Shown here piece by piece: positions 1-10,659 of a stretch of DNA of 64,000 nucleotides; positions within the stretch are counted from its first letter, which is position 1, and every line of letters starts with the position of its first letter. The position numbers and the translations under genes are program-made. The DNA is from Jaltomata sinuosa. Taxonomy: Eukaryota; Streptophyta; Magnoliopsida; Solanales; Solanaceae. Under the pieces are notes generated by a model, which saw only the letters and a list, made by a program, of their open reading frames with translations, had not been told where the DNA came from and ran no database searches. The stretch is from positions 310,001-374,000 of the forward strand of contig QJPP01000001.1 of assembly GCA_003996215.1 (NCBI GenBank). The letters are read 5' to 3'.

Positions 1-130
1 CCCACCCGCTACCGTAGATCCGCCCCTGTGCCGCTTCCCTGACCACACCTCAGGGGAGAGTGGTAGTAGAATTTCAATTCTTTTCTCTAGCTTCATAGAC
101 AGAAAGCAATTGTTTGGAATGAATGAATGG
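1..130 (+). repeat. 3'-flank duplication of a CYP704C copy
   Basis: The stretch around 35-115 (key words CTGACCACACCTCAGG, GTGGTAGTAGAAT, CTAGCTTC) recurs at about 16800-16875 downstream of CYP704C copy 2. A weaker version lies at about 23450-23500 downstream of copy 3. The word AGAAAGCAATTGTTTGG at about 101-118 recurs near 17340. This is inferred to be the 3' flank of another P450 copy lying left of the window. Confidence 0.7.
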
Positions 131-1117
131 AATACAATATAATATTATATCAATATATATGCACTTAATTAGCAAATATGCAATTGAATTGGGTGAAGAG
201 CACAAATGGAAGCAAGTGAAGACATACAAGAAGTTGACAGAGTGAGAAAATATGTACCTGGCAGCAGTGTTGGTGGCGCGATGCAATCCTGTTTCTGGAT
301 TTCAATTGCCCATTTCAGCCCACACTTTTCCATACTATAAATATACCTAAACACATTTTTTTACAGAGCTAGGAGGCTACGTAGAGGCCGGAGTAAATTG
401 GTTTTTATCTTTTCTTCTTTGTATTATTTGCGTTTCTCTTTAGATGATTTGTAGTATTTCCTCTGTCTGTGTGGAGCTAAACTTCTTGTTCTAGGGCTGT
501 GATTCTTTCAAGATTGTTGTTATTTTAAAATTGTTTTAATCAATTGGTTTTCCATCATTGAGTTATGTTTGATTATTTGATGAAATAGTTGAACACTATT
601 TGTGGCTAGTTAATTCGACTTCTTCAAAGGTCACTTATAATGGAATAGACATTAATTTCCTTTAATTTGGAAGCCCAAAAGCTCATCAGTTTTTACCTTA
701 TGAGGTAAATATAAGTGTGTAGTAGAAAGAAGAAAGGAAATGAAATTGTTGATGTATTCCTCCAATAATTTCCTGTAAGGATCAGTAAGCACAAGCATTA
801 TTTAAAATCATCATAATAAGGGCTTGGGAAAAGGTTATAACACTTGAACAATCTTTTCATTGACCATTACATCATTTATAAGAATCTCAATCATAAAATT
901 TAAAAGGATCACACAACTTATTCAGTAAGATAGAAAAATTTAAATAATTTTTTCAATATTCGACTCATCCTCGTTTCAATATGTCATGTAAAAAAAAATA
1001 GTAAAATGTAACGCACAAAGAAAAAGTATCTATACAAAAATAAAATATATACAAAAAAACTTAAATAGATAAAAAGAAAAAGTCTAATCTAGATAAACGG
1101 TTAATTTCTAAGTCCCC
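131..1117. other. AT-rich spacer, no gene seen
   Basis: No open frame with family resemblance, no RNA gene and no bounded element was recognised here. Short frames on the minus strand at 74-354 lack any conserved motif. The composition is strongly AT-rich with homopolymer runs. Confidence 0.5.
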
Positions 1118-2290
1118 AATAACGGCGTCAAAAATCTATTGCGTCCAAACGCACACGTAAGTATACGCGATCGTATAAATAATATAGAATTTTAAGTCCA
1201 GATATCGTACTTACAGGGACTTGTCGATTAACTATTTACCAAATTAAACTAATGCTAATTATTTATTCAGGTGAAAAAAATTCAAATTATATTATGAATT
1301 AACTAAATTAAAAAGCAAAATAATCTAACTAATGAACAATTAACCAAATGAAGAGTATATTTTCACGTAATTAATGAGATGAAGTTAATCTAGGATTATT
1401 GATTTGTTCGTAATTATATTAAGTAATAATTTGAATTGACTGTGATTTTCTATGGGGTTACTAATTGCCGGTTGATTTTAACCAGACCATTTTGAACTTG
1501 TAAAAATCCAATCCAAATTGAACGGCGCCATTCAATCTTCATGTTTAGCCAAGTGTCCAGGTGAGTCTTCTATTTAATTTCAGTTGTTTCTTCTTCATAA
1601 GCTGCCACCTCAACTTCCTTTTGTTAACTTATGCCTTCACGTGTTGCTGTTTGCTAGGCGCCAGGTAAGAAGCTTTCTTCCTTGTCAATTTCTTGAGAAA
1701 AGTCTACAACAGAGACATATTTTTAATGAATATGCATGGTTCTTGATTAGTGTATGTGTATTCTTGTTAGTCAGGTTAATTACAATAATCAGCAAAGTAT
1801 AGAGATTAAAGGTGCCTATTGGTGAGGTGAGGACAAACAAGTAAAAACAGGAGAGGAAGTTGCAGGCTAGATAAATCTTACGGTAGGTAATACGTGATTG
1901 GTACATCTTCTTTTCTTTATTCATTAATTTTCTTGATACAAGTGCATCTATGAAATGTCATCCCCTAAAGTTTGTTGAGAATTCAGATATCAACTCACAG
2001 CGATTTATTGATTAACTATTTTGCTAAATTAAACTAGTTCTAATCATTTATTCAAGTGTAAAAAAAATCCAAAGATGGATTTATGATTAACTGATCTAGA
2101 AATAAAAAAGAAGTTAATTAATGGACAATTAACCAATCGAAGATCAGATTCGATTTAACATTAGTTTAATTTAGTAAATAATTAATTGATAAGTCTCTGT
2201 GGGTACGATATCTGGACTTAAAATCCTATATTACTTGTACGACCGCGTACACTTGCGTGTTCGTTCGAACGCAACAAGTTTTTGGCTCCT
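1118..2290. repeat. Element-like block with inverted and direct repeat arms
   Basis: The left arm (about 1118-1345) contains CGCACACGTAAGTATACGCG and TTTTAAGTCCAGATATCGTA. The same sequence recurs in reverse complement at about 2130-2290 (GTACGATATCTGGACTTAAA, then CCGCGTACACTTGCGTG). The section from about 1195-1345 also recurs in direct orientation at about 1985-2145 (shared ATTAACTATTT, AAATTAAACTA, GGACAATTAACCAA-like words). No coding frame is present inside. It is probably a decayed or rearranged transposable element, but the superfamily cannot be assigned from the sequence. Confidence 0.6.
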
Positions 2291-2951
2291 AGCTCTTTGT
2301 AGGTCAAAAGTTAAAAGTTGTGTAAAAATTATTTTTATGGGATAATTATAAGTTTAAGAAAAAATCATAAATAAAATAATTGAGTCCAAAATGAACCGAA
2401 AAAAATCAAATTCGGATCAATCTGGCCGCGACGCGGGCAGCATTGCGCCAAATCAAGTGAGCGGCGCCCTTCATGTTGCTGTGGTCTTCAGAAGTTTCCA
2501 TATGGCAGCTATGTCGCCCATTTTTCAATTTCAATTGTAATTTCAACTTATATAGAAATATTAATATTATATCACAATTCTTTCACCTTAATTTCCTTAT
2601 ATGATTTCTCGTTTTTAATTCATTTCTTCTTCAAATTTCTTCAACGTCCCATCATTTAAATCCAACACATAAAAATACCCACATAAGAATAATTCATAAA
2701 ATCAAATGCTCAAAAAGACAATAAAAAAACTAAATATGAAGCAAATAATGATTAAATATAGATATTTTTGGCCTCACATCACCTCTCTAGTAGCTATAGG
2801 ATTTTCATTACTATAAGGCTGAGTATTTATACTGTATTCGACAAGGGATCTGTTCAGATCCTAAAGGCATTTGAACAAACTTTCAGATTTGTCTTTGCCT
2901 GTGTGTGTATATAGATAGATAGTTGTCACCTCTCCACTCTAGAAAAAAAAA

Positions 2952-5295
2952 ATGGATGTCCTCTATACCATCTTCACCTGTGTAGGAACTCTCAGTATCA
3001 TTTCTTTCACTTCCTTGTTAGTTTTAATACTAAGGATCTATGCTGACAAGTAAATCAGAAACCCCAAATATGCACCAGTGGTAGGAACTGTGTTTCATAA
3101 CCTCTTCTACTTCAAAAGACTCTATGATTATCAAACAGAAGTCGCCAAGAAACTCCCTACTTCCCGACTTCTAGCTCCAGACCAGAGTATAATATGCACC
3201 ACTGATTCAAGAAATGTTGAGCACATTCTTAAGACGAAGTTTGGCAAGTATTCTAAAGGCAAGCGAAACCAAGAGATAGTAATGGATTTGTTTGGAAAAG
3301 GGATTTTTGCAGAGGATGGTGAGAAATGGAAGCAGCAGAGAAAGCTTGCAAGCCTGGAGTTCTCAGCTAGGGTCTTGAGAGACTTTAGCTGCACAGTTTT
3401 TAGAAAAAGAGCAGCCAAATTGGTCAGAAAAGTTTTTCAGTTCTCTATCTCCAACCAAGTTTTTGATATGCAAGTAAAGTCATTGAACAACTCTTTTACT
3501 AATAGTTTTTGATACTATTAGTATTATTTCAATAGTCAGTTGTTATCACGAAACTATATGTGCCACAATACTTGTAGGAACTGCTAATGAGATGTTCCCT
3601 GGATTCAATATTCAAAGTGGGCTTTGGAGTTGATCTGAACTGCCTGGATGGATCAGGAGGAGATGATAACAATTTCATCAAGGCCATTGATGATTCCAAT
3701 GAATTGATATATTGGCGTTATCTCGATTCATTTTGGAAGCTTAAGAGATACTTCAATATCGGCTCTGAAGCTCTCCTGAAAAAGAACATCAAATTCATCC
3801 ACGAATTTGTTGATGAACTGATTAGAACAAGGCGCAAACAGCTAGAAGTGAAACAAGATTCTGTAAGTCTTAATTTGAGATTATTAGTGTGTTAGGAATG
3901 CCAGGCCTAAGCATTTACATCCTCTAAAGTACAGAATCTCTTTGACTCTATCATCATTATGAATGTTTTGTCTGTGCTGCAAGATTGATAAGGAGGATAT
4001 ACTGTCAAGGTTTCTGGTAGAGAGCAAGAAGGATCCAGAGAAAATGACTGATCAGTATCTCAGAGATATTATACTGAATTTCATGCTTGCTGGCAAAGAC
4101 AGTACTGCTAACTCTCTTTCATGGTTCTTCTACATGCTTTGCAAGAACCCCTTGATCCAAGTAAAGATTGTTGAGGAAATAACAGAAGCTATTGGTAATA
4201 ACATGAAGGATAAGGAACATTTGGAAGATTTTGTGGCAAGTATTACAGAAGAAATCCTTGAGAAAATGCATTATCTTCATGCAGCATTGACAGAAACCTT
4301 GAGGCTATATCCTGTAGTCCTAGTGGTACAATTTTTGTCCAAGAAACTGCAATTTCTCAAAATTAAAACCAAATTAATCTATCATTTCAACTCTCTCGAG
4401 TGACTATTTGACACATGCAACATGTTATTTGTTAATACTCAGGATGGCAGGTGCGCAGATGCAGATGATGTTCTTCCTGATGGCTTTCACATCAGAAAGG
4501 GGGACGAGGTCAATTATATTTCCTATGCAATGGGAAGAATGCCTTATATTTGGGGGAATCATGCTGAAGATTTCCGACCTGAAAGATGGTTGAAAGATGG
4601 GATTTTCCAGCCAGAGTCACCATTCAAATTCATAGCATTTCATGTATGTATTAAACCTTCATACTTGGTTACACCTGAATTGGAAGTTATTTTAAAGGCT
4701 CTACATTTGTTGGGAAGCATATTGCAAAAAATAAGTGACTATTCTCAAAGATGACAAATTTTAGTAGAGACCTAAAAGAAGTTAAGCTGTTGTACAAACA
4801 TAATCCTTGAGAAATTACCCTTCGGACAATGTTAGTATGGGGTCTAATGTTTGCTCATAAGTTGCTCGACCTTACACACAAAATATCATACTGTCATCTA
4901 ATGGTTGCGATAACTTACAAAATTTTAGATCACAGTCCAACTTTTTCTCATAAGATTTCAGTTTTCTCAAAAGGGATCTTTAAACTGTGGTTGAAAAGAT
5001 CCATAAATTGCAAGAGAAACAAAAAGAGGGGCATTTATTAAACATTTATCCCAAAGAACCAGCGAAAATTTCACTATTATCTTTTCTCTAAGTTGTTTGT
5101 TTTCTTGATTCACAGGCTGGTCCACGAATATGTCTAGGCAAAGACTTTGCTTACAAGCAAATGAAGATTTTAGCAATGGCTCTACTTCATTTCTTCAGGT
5201 TCAAATTATCCGATGAGACGAAAGTAGTAACCTACAGAACCATGTTTACACTCCATATCAATGAAGGGCTTCCAGTTCATGCAGTTCCAAGATGA
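2952..5295 (+). pseudogene. CYP704C-like cytochrome P450, copy 1 (nonsense at codon 34)
   Basis: Five exons join in phase 0: 2952-3473, 3578-3862, 3984-4325, 4443-4643 and 5116-5295, encoding 509 codons plus TGA. An N-terminal hydrophobic anchor (MDVLYTIFTCVGTLSIISF) is followed by TAA at 3051-3053. The frame then continues directly as IRNPKYAPVVGTVFHNLFYF, the conserved post-anchor region of the family. P450 marks are all intact: I-helix AGKDST, K-helix ETLRLYP, FRPERW, and haem loop FHAGPRICLG with its Cys, split by intron 4 after FH. CYP704 members are membrane-bound fatty-acid hydroxylases of the CYP86 clan; the substrate here is unknown. The TAA looks like a single TCA-to-TAA change. Without readthrough or a later start, which would lose the anchor, the gene is dead. 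It lacks the intron that copies 2-4 carry after the KTNFxNYGK segment. Confidence 0.85.
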
Positions 5296-5484
5296 GGATT
5301 AGTAGGAGGCTGAAATGCAGAAGGCACTTTGAGTGTCATCTTTAAAGCTAATATACAGATGTCACGATTGTTCAACTAGTACAACTGTGTCAAGAAAGTG
5401 GATACTAGTACTATTGTTAAAAATTAGTGCATCTTCAGTGTTTTCTTTTACTGCTTTACTTCTGCGTTTAGTTTCCTTGGTCAA

Positions 5485-5665
5485 ATAAATCAGTTCCTAT
5501 TTTATAGGAAGTTTATCTAGATAGGAGTCTTAGTTAGTTGTTGGAGTTATTTTCTGTATACAGAGACCACAAGTTCAAAGGGAATAACATTCTCTCTATT
5601 CCATTTTCCCTGCTACTGCGCAGTCTTTCTTTTCTTTGCGTATTTTTTGTTTTATAGTATCAGAG
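5485..5665 (+). mobile_element. LTR end plus primer-binding-site remnant (Ty1/copia-like)
   Basis: An AT-rich LTR-like tail (about 5485-5654) is followed by TAGTATCAGAGC at about 5655-5666. That closely matches the TGGTATCAGAGC initiator-Met tRNA primer site used by many plant copia elements. A pyrimidine-rich stretch just before it fits an LTR 3' region. No gag or pol frame follows, so this is a small relic next to the 3' end of P450 copy 1. Confidence 0.5.
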
Positions 5666-5666
5666 C

Positions 5667-6274
5667 GAGGTCATTGATCTGATAGTTCTTTCCTCCTTCT
5701 TGTCTATCAAGTTCGTTTAGTCTTGTTGGAGGAGATTGAAAGTTGCAGAGAAAAAAAATGTGAATAACAGAACAAATGGAAATAACAGTAAAAAGGAATC
5801 CAAAAATTTAGTTATAACTAATTTCCTAACAACCAGTCGTGTGTTTGTCACGTGGTTCCTAACTGAACTGAAGCTGATGACTTGTTAAATTAGGCGTTTT
5901 CTGGGGAATAACGAGGATAAGCTGTTGTGTTTGATGTGATGGATCCCATAAGCCACATTATAGTGCCAATGAAAAAAATTCCTCACACAGCTAGTAATAA
6001 TTGTGCCTCACCCATGATAAAAGTTTTCCTAGGCAAGGTACTAAATGATTGTTGCTACATGATTACAGTTTACACGCATCCAACTGTCTTCACTTGCCAA
6101 CTTCCATATGATGTATTTAGTTTGGACACTAACAATGACAAATATTCACAAGTAGGGTCAGAAAGGATACTCAAACCTTATTCCTAGCTACTTTTGTGTT
6201 GAATAGAAATGTTGTTTCAGATAGACTCTCTACTCAAGAAAAACGTTTTAAAACATATTTGAATGAATTCTTTA
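5667..6274. other. Spacer, no recognised gene
   Basis: An 86-codon open frame at 5927-6187 (plus strand) shows no motif I can assign. I see no splice context or family resemblance and treat the stretch as non-coding spacer. Confidence 0.4.
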
Positions 6275-6996
6275 GTTTCATGTAGGGGTGTGCAAAAATC
6301 GGTTTAACCGATAAACCGAACCGATAAAAATGTTATTGGTTTATTGGTATTGAGTTATTGGGTTAACGGTTTTTAAACGGTTTTGTAAAAAAAATTATTG
6401 GGCTATCGGTTCGGTATCGGTTTTAAGGTTTTAGTTAATGGTTAAACCGATAACCTAATAAGATTATATTTAGTATATTTTTATTCATAATTGTATAATA
6501 GTGGCTTTAGATTTTAAATATATACCCTATTGTTTTTTGCATTTTATAGTTGTTGTCTTAGTGTTGTTGTTTTCTTTCTAAAGTCATTGGTTTGATAGCA
6601 TTCTACCTATCAGTGTTGCTTTTCTTTTTGAGAAATTGCTACTGTTGCTACTATATTCAAGTTTTCTGCTTAATAAGAAAAAAAATAAGTTTATTTTAGT
6701 AATAACGTATTTGAATTTGCTTATGCTTGTAATTTGTATAGATGTTTATGCATGAAAGTAGTCTATATATGAAGAAGAAAATAAGATAAATCAAAAATAT
6801 TATAGGAGCATTTTCTTATCGGTTAAACCGATAACCGAACCGTTAAGGACCAAAAACCGATTAACCGAAAACTGATAACGAATATCTTATTGGTTTGGTT
6901 ATCGGTTTTGCATGTTTACAAACCGATAACCGATAAACCAAACCGATAATATACAAAACCGAACCGAACCGACCGATGCACACCCCTAGTTTCATG
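6275..6996. mobile_element. Non-autonomous hAT element with 8-bp target duplication
   Basis: The element spans 6283-6988 (706 bp). It is bounded by terminal inverted repeats TAGGGGTGTGCA and TGCACACCCCTA, and flanked on both sides by GTTTCATG (6275-6282 and 6989-6996). An 8-bp target duplication with TAGGGGTG-type ends is characteristic of hAT transposons. Both ends (about 6295-6450 and 6815-6980) are dense in copies of AACCGATAA and its complement TTATCGGTT, so the ends can pair extensively. There is no transposase frame. Confidence 0.9.
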
Positions 6997-7325
6997 TAAG
7001 CCAACTTCAATTAATATAGTTTAATATGTTAAAGTATACAAACTATAATTAATATTATCATTTTTATAGAGTTAATTACAATTAATTAATGCTTATCATA
7101 AAAATGCCTCAAAGACACTAATTTAACAAGATGTATAGATGAACCCACAATTGGACACAGAAAGAAGCACCAAATTCGATCATTTCCCTTTTATTCTTAA
7201 GAAGACATTCATATATACATACACAGCCATATTAGCCATACTGGCACAGAGTCTTATTTTCAAGCATAGAATTACATAATATTATTATACACTTGTTAAA
7301 CATATGTCAAATGTCTAACAAGTAC

Positions 7326-8461
7326 TTAAATAGTTGAAGGTGGGGCAATCACTGCACCCTTAGCAATCTTGGACTTGAAAGACTGGGTCGAATCTGGAGT
7401 CATGTTTAGAGAGGCCTCTAAAACTGATGGAGATGCTGCTTCCCAAATTGATTTTTTCCCACCTGATAATTCTCCATATATTTGCCTGCAAATATATACA
7501 TATAGTGGAATATTAATTACAAGTGAACTGTTTAAGATGGCCTTGAGTGGATCTCACGTTATATAGCGCCCCAAGACATATATAGGTAACAAATAATAGG
7601 AGTACTTACTTTGATGACGTTATGACGGAGAAAAACTCGATTCCTCCATGATCAGCTTCCACAACAAAGGGAAAGAATTTAGGAACAAAGAACAATTCAC
7701 CTTCCTCCACTTTAGTATCCAACACAAGCTTACCAAAAGGTCCCATAATTTGAACACGTCCACTTCCTTTCGTAACATAACTCAATTGAACGGACAAATC
7801 CGCTGTAAAAACCGGACCAAATAAACCACCGCCTTCCAAAACTACTCGATTCGCGCTTAATCCAATGTCTCCAAGCAACGGTAAATTCTTACAAGTTACC
7901 GCGGATAAAATTCCACCATTGTTTACCTCAACAGTACAAGGGTTAGCACTATCCAAGTTGAAAACCAACTTGTGTTTCACATTGTAGTTTGGGTCTGGCA
8001 TTTTTGTGACTTCATTATTTATCTTAATTAAAACATTAGAACTTCTCTGGCCTTTTATAAGTTTTTCGGATTCAGTTTTGGTCAGGTGAAAAGATTTAGC
8101 TATGAGTTCATTAGAGAATCCATTTAGAATACCAGCGACACCAGTTAAGAAGAAATAGCAGTATCCTCCAGGTGTGTATTCATCATCATATTCTCCCAAG
8201 AAAATTATTTTGAGTTTAGTGTCTCCACCATTGTACCACCATGACACTGATTTCAAGGTAACTGGTAGAGCATCCCCTTTTTGTAATTTTATAACTTCTT
8301 CTTTTGAATCTTCTGGTGATATTAGTCCAACAACGCATTCACCTGTCAAAATTATATAGTATATGGTTACGTTGTAGCAATAATTAACACGAGAGAGGAT
8401 TGTCCAAGATATATTAGAAGGAACCTCGATCGTGTGACTCCAACAACTACTATATAGTATG

Positions 8462-8514
<53 letters not shown>

Positions 8515-8725
8515 ATGTCATACCTTGACAAACATAAGCAATTTTTGAGGAAACAGAATAGTAAGGTTGAGAAAAGCCATGAGGCTCGAGAAGTAATAAT
8601 CCAGCAGCAAGTTTTTTCTGGCTAAGAAGAGGAAACTGGCTACTTGACCAAGCATAGTATCCACCAACTCCTTCAACTTCCATCATTGTTTTATCTGCTT
8701 TTTTCGATGCCAATATTAAATCCAT
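7326..8725 (-). CDS. Legumin-like (11S globulin-type) bicupin protein
   Basis: Three exons on the minus strand: 8725-8524, 8342-7610 and 7485-7326 (phases 1 and 2). They total 1,095 nt and 364 residues, normal for vegetative 11S-like cupins (about 355). The protein begins MDLILASKKADK. It has an N-terminal cupin barrel (PHGFSQPYYSVSSKIAYVCQ) and a second barrel containing the family hallmarks GLSAN, YVTKGSGRVQIMG and GELFFVPKFFPFV. It ends with the 11S-type tail IWEAASPSVLEASLNMTPD. The metal-binding histidines of classic cupins are replaced (PYYS), as in storage-type members, so catalysis is unlikely. The chosen Met aligns with the family start and lies about 100 nt downstream of a TATA box. 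An in-frame Met at 8791 would add a hydrophobic leader but leave almost no 5' UTR. The frame is intact. A storage or stress role is inferred from the family only. Confidence 0.9.
8465..8510. repeat. (TA)n microsatellite in cupin intron 1
   Basis: An uninterrupted run of about 23 AT dinucleotides lies in intron 1 of the cupin gene, a few tens of bases below the donor site. It is likely to be length-polymorphic. Confidence 0.95.
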
Positions 8726-8827
8726 CGATATATTATTGTTCTCAAAACACAAACTCAAACTATATAATAATATACCAAAAAACACTTTCAAGCTAAATAT
8801 ATTGGTACATAATTCAAAGGCTGTCTT

Positions 8828-8837
8828 CTATTTATAG
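8828..8837 (-). promoter_or_regulatory. TATA box of the cupin gene
   Basis: Read on the minus strand this is CTATAAATAG, a near-perfect plant TATA box. It lies about 100 nt upstream of the inferred ATG at 8725 and is followed by a plausible 5' leader. A Stowaway element starts about 70 bp further upstream. Confidence 0.65.
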
Positions 8838-8908
8838 AGAGACCACACACACCACGACTTTAAAATATAAAAATTAGATATAACAAGTTGTACACGTACA
8901 CAACAATA

Positions 8909-9156
8909 TACTCCCTCCGTTTCAATTTGTTTGTCTGGTTTTGATTTGATATGGAGTTTAAGAAAGTAAAGAAGATTTTTGAATCTTGTGGTCTTAAACT
9001 AAAAATATGTAGAATGTATCAAAATGCTCTTTAATTTTGTGGTCTTAAACATGTCACGTGAAAAGTTAAAATTAAAGAGTTGTCAAAAAAAGAAAAAGAC
9101 GTTCTTTAAAAAACAGACCAAAAAGAAAACTAATTAGTAAGACGAAGGAGCTAGTA
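8909..9156. mobile_element. Stowaway-type MITE
   Basis: It starts with TA plus CTCCCTCCGTTTCAATTTG and ends near GACGAAGGAGCTAGTA, a degenerate copy of the inverted end. The interior carries the family words GGAGTTTAAGAAA and TTGTGGTCTTAAAC. It is inserted just upstream of the cupin promoter. The same family recurs at least six times in the window. Confidence 0.75.
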
Positions 9157-9353
9157 TCTTCTTTGGGAAAATAACACTCTATATCTACTGGGAGAAAACA
9201 TTTACGCAAGTAGCCCATATTTTAATTTTGTTATCTGATTTAGCTCATATTTGTGTATAATCACCTTTCATATAGTATTATTATACATTTTTGTACAAGA
9301 TTGATACACGGTACTATAATGCTTTCCTCCCAAATATAATATTGTATATTGAG

Positions 9354-9770
9354 CTACAACAACAACAACAACATACCCAGTAAATTCCCACAAAGTGAGG
9401 TCTGAGGAGGGTAAAATATACGCAGACCGTACCTTTACCCCAAAGGTGAAGTAAAGAGGTTGTTTCCGTTAGACCCTCGGCTCATAAAATCCAAGATATA
9501 TATCCAAATAAACAAAGCAGTAGATAATCACAAAACTATAACAACAAAGTAATACTAGAGTCTAACTACACGAAGCACTAGTAAAATATCTGATGCAGAT
9601 GAAATACAAACTACAAGAGTAACCCTACCAAAACGGGCCATAAGATACTGCACTCGTCCCTACTATGAAGCCAACCTACCTACTAACCTTCTACCCTAAT
9701 TCGCGCCCTCCACACCTTTTTATCTAAGGTCATGTCCTCGGTAAACTGCAACTGCCCCAAATAGATAGAT
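9354..9770 (-). mobile_element. 3' end of an RTE-type LINE, (TTG)n tail
   Basis: Read on the minus strand, the stretch ends in a conserved 3' UTR (CCTCCTCAGACCTCACTTTG, then GGGTATG followed by TTG repeats). This matches the end of the LINE at 60903-61673. Upstream it contains the end of the LINE coding region (GTGTGGAGG, AGGGTAGAAGGTTAGTAG). It is 5'-truncated, as is usual for LINE insertions. The Solanaceae TS-type SINE shares this tail, but the upstream coding similarity favours the LINE. Confidence 0.7.
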
Positions 9771-9988
9771 AGATGATATATGGTAATGATGATATGATAT
9801 ATGATATGATATTTGATTTTTAAAGAAGTTTTGACTTCTTCTAACTTACTTCCATGAAGAAGCAACTCAATGTTGACTACTATTTGAGGGAGTCGGCAAG
9901 CAATTTAGTAGGGGCTGGTGCAAGCTTAGGGATTGTGGCCTCTCTATTAGTAGCCATGCTTGGCCAAGCAAGGTACCTTTGTATCATT
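9771..9988. other. Short spacer with a repeated segment
   Basis: The segment TAACTTACTTCCATGAAGAA and the following 30 bases (about 9844-9893) recur, diverged, at about 11170-11235. I see no gene. Confidence 0.4.
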
Positions 9989-10159
9989 CTACTAGAAAAC
10001 ATGGAATTAGCTATGGAATTTGTTGATAATTTTTCTTATAATTCGTCGCTAGAAAGCTCCTAGCTAATTAAATTTTCTTATAATTCGTCGCTAATCTATA
10101 GCTAAATGGAATTAGCATGGAATTTTTGTTGTTATCGCTAATTCCTTGTTTTCTAGTAG
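9989..10159. mobile_element. Small MITE with inverted ends CTACTAGAAAACA
   Basis: The left end CTACTAGAAAACATGGAATT is mirrored by the right end AATTCCTTGTTTTCTAGTAG. Inside, TTTTCTTATAATTCGTCGCTA occurs twice. The ends resemble CACTA-type CACTACTAGAAAA termini, but the first bases are not exact and I see no clear target duplication. Confidence 0.6.
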
Positions 10160-10510
10160 TAATGACTAAGTAGTGTGAAAAAAGATCAAACATACTCCTG
10201 AAATTTGTGAGAAGGGTCAAATATACTTCTATATGGATTTTATTTTAATAAAAATCAAAAAAAAATAAAAATTAAAGTCAAATTTTTTCACTTCCATCAG
10301 GCAAAAAGAGTATATATGGGTCACTTGTGCAACAATAATGGTATATGTGAACCGTTTTTTTCTAACAAAGGATATATCAACTCTAAATAGCAAAGTTAAG
10401 TGATATATCAGGCCCTTTCCCATTTTAATTCGTCAAATGGTTGACAAAGTTTAAGCAATTCCAAAAACATTTGAACACATTATGTATTATACATATGTTG
10501 GTCTGAACAA

Positions 10511-10640
10511 TTTTTTTTCTTTTTTTCTTTTTTTACTCATCCCTATGAGCTCCCACCCCTTTTGCTCCCTTGGTGATTCGAACTCACAATCTTCAAGTTG
10601 GAAGTGAAGGGTGTTTACCATCCGAGCAACTCCCTCTTAT
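10511..10640 (-). mobile_element. tRNA-derived SINE (SolS-like)
   Basis: Read on the minus strand, a box-A-like segment (TGCTCGGATGGTAA) is followed by the box-B-like GAGTTCGAATCACC, and the element ends in an A-rich tail (T-rich at 10511-10536 on plus). Flanks TCTGAACAATT (from 10502) and TCTGAAAAATT (from 10645) look like an imperfect target duplication. Confidence 0.65.
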
Positions 10641-10659
10641 CTGATCTGAAAAATTAAAA

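Noticed and set aside
74..354. Two minus-strand open frames at the left edge
   Set aside because: No family motif, low-complexity composition, and the region matches the non-coding 3' flank of P450 copies.
9354..9480. Independent TS-type SINE at 9354-9480
   Set aside because: The shared (TTG)n tail fits a TS SINE, but the sequence continues upstream into LINE coding remnants, so an RTE LINE end explains it better.
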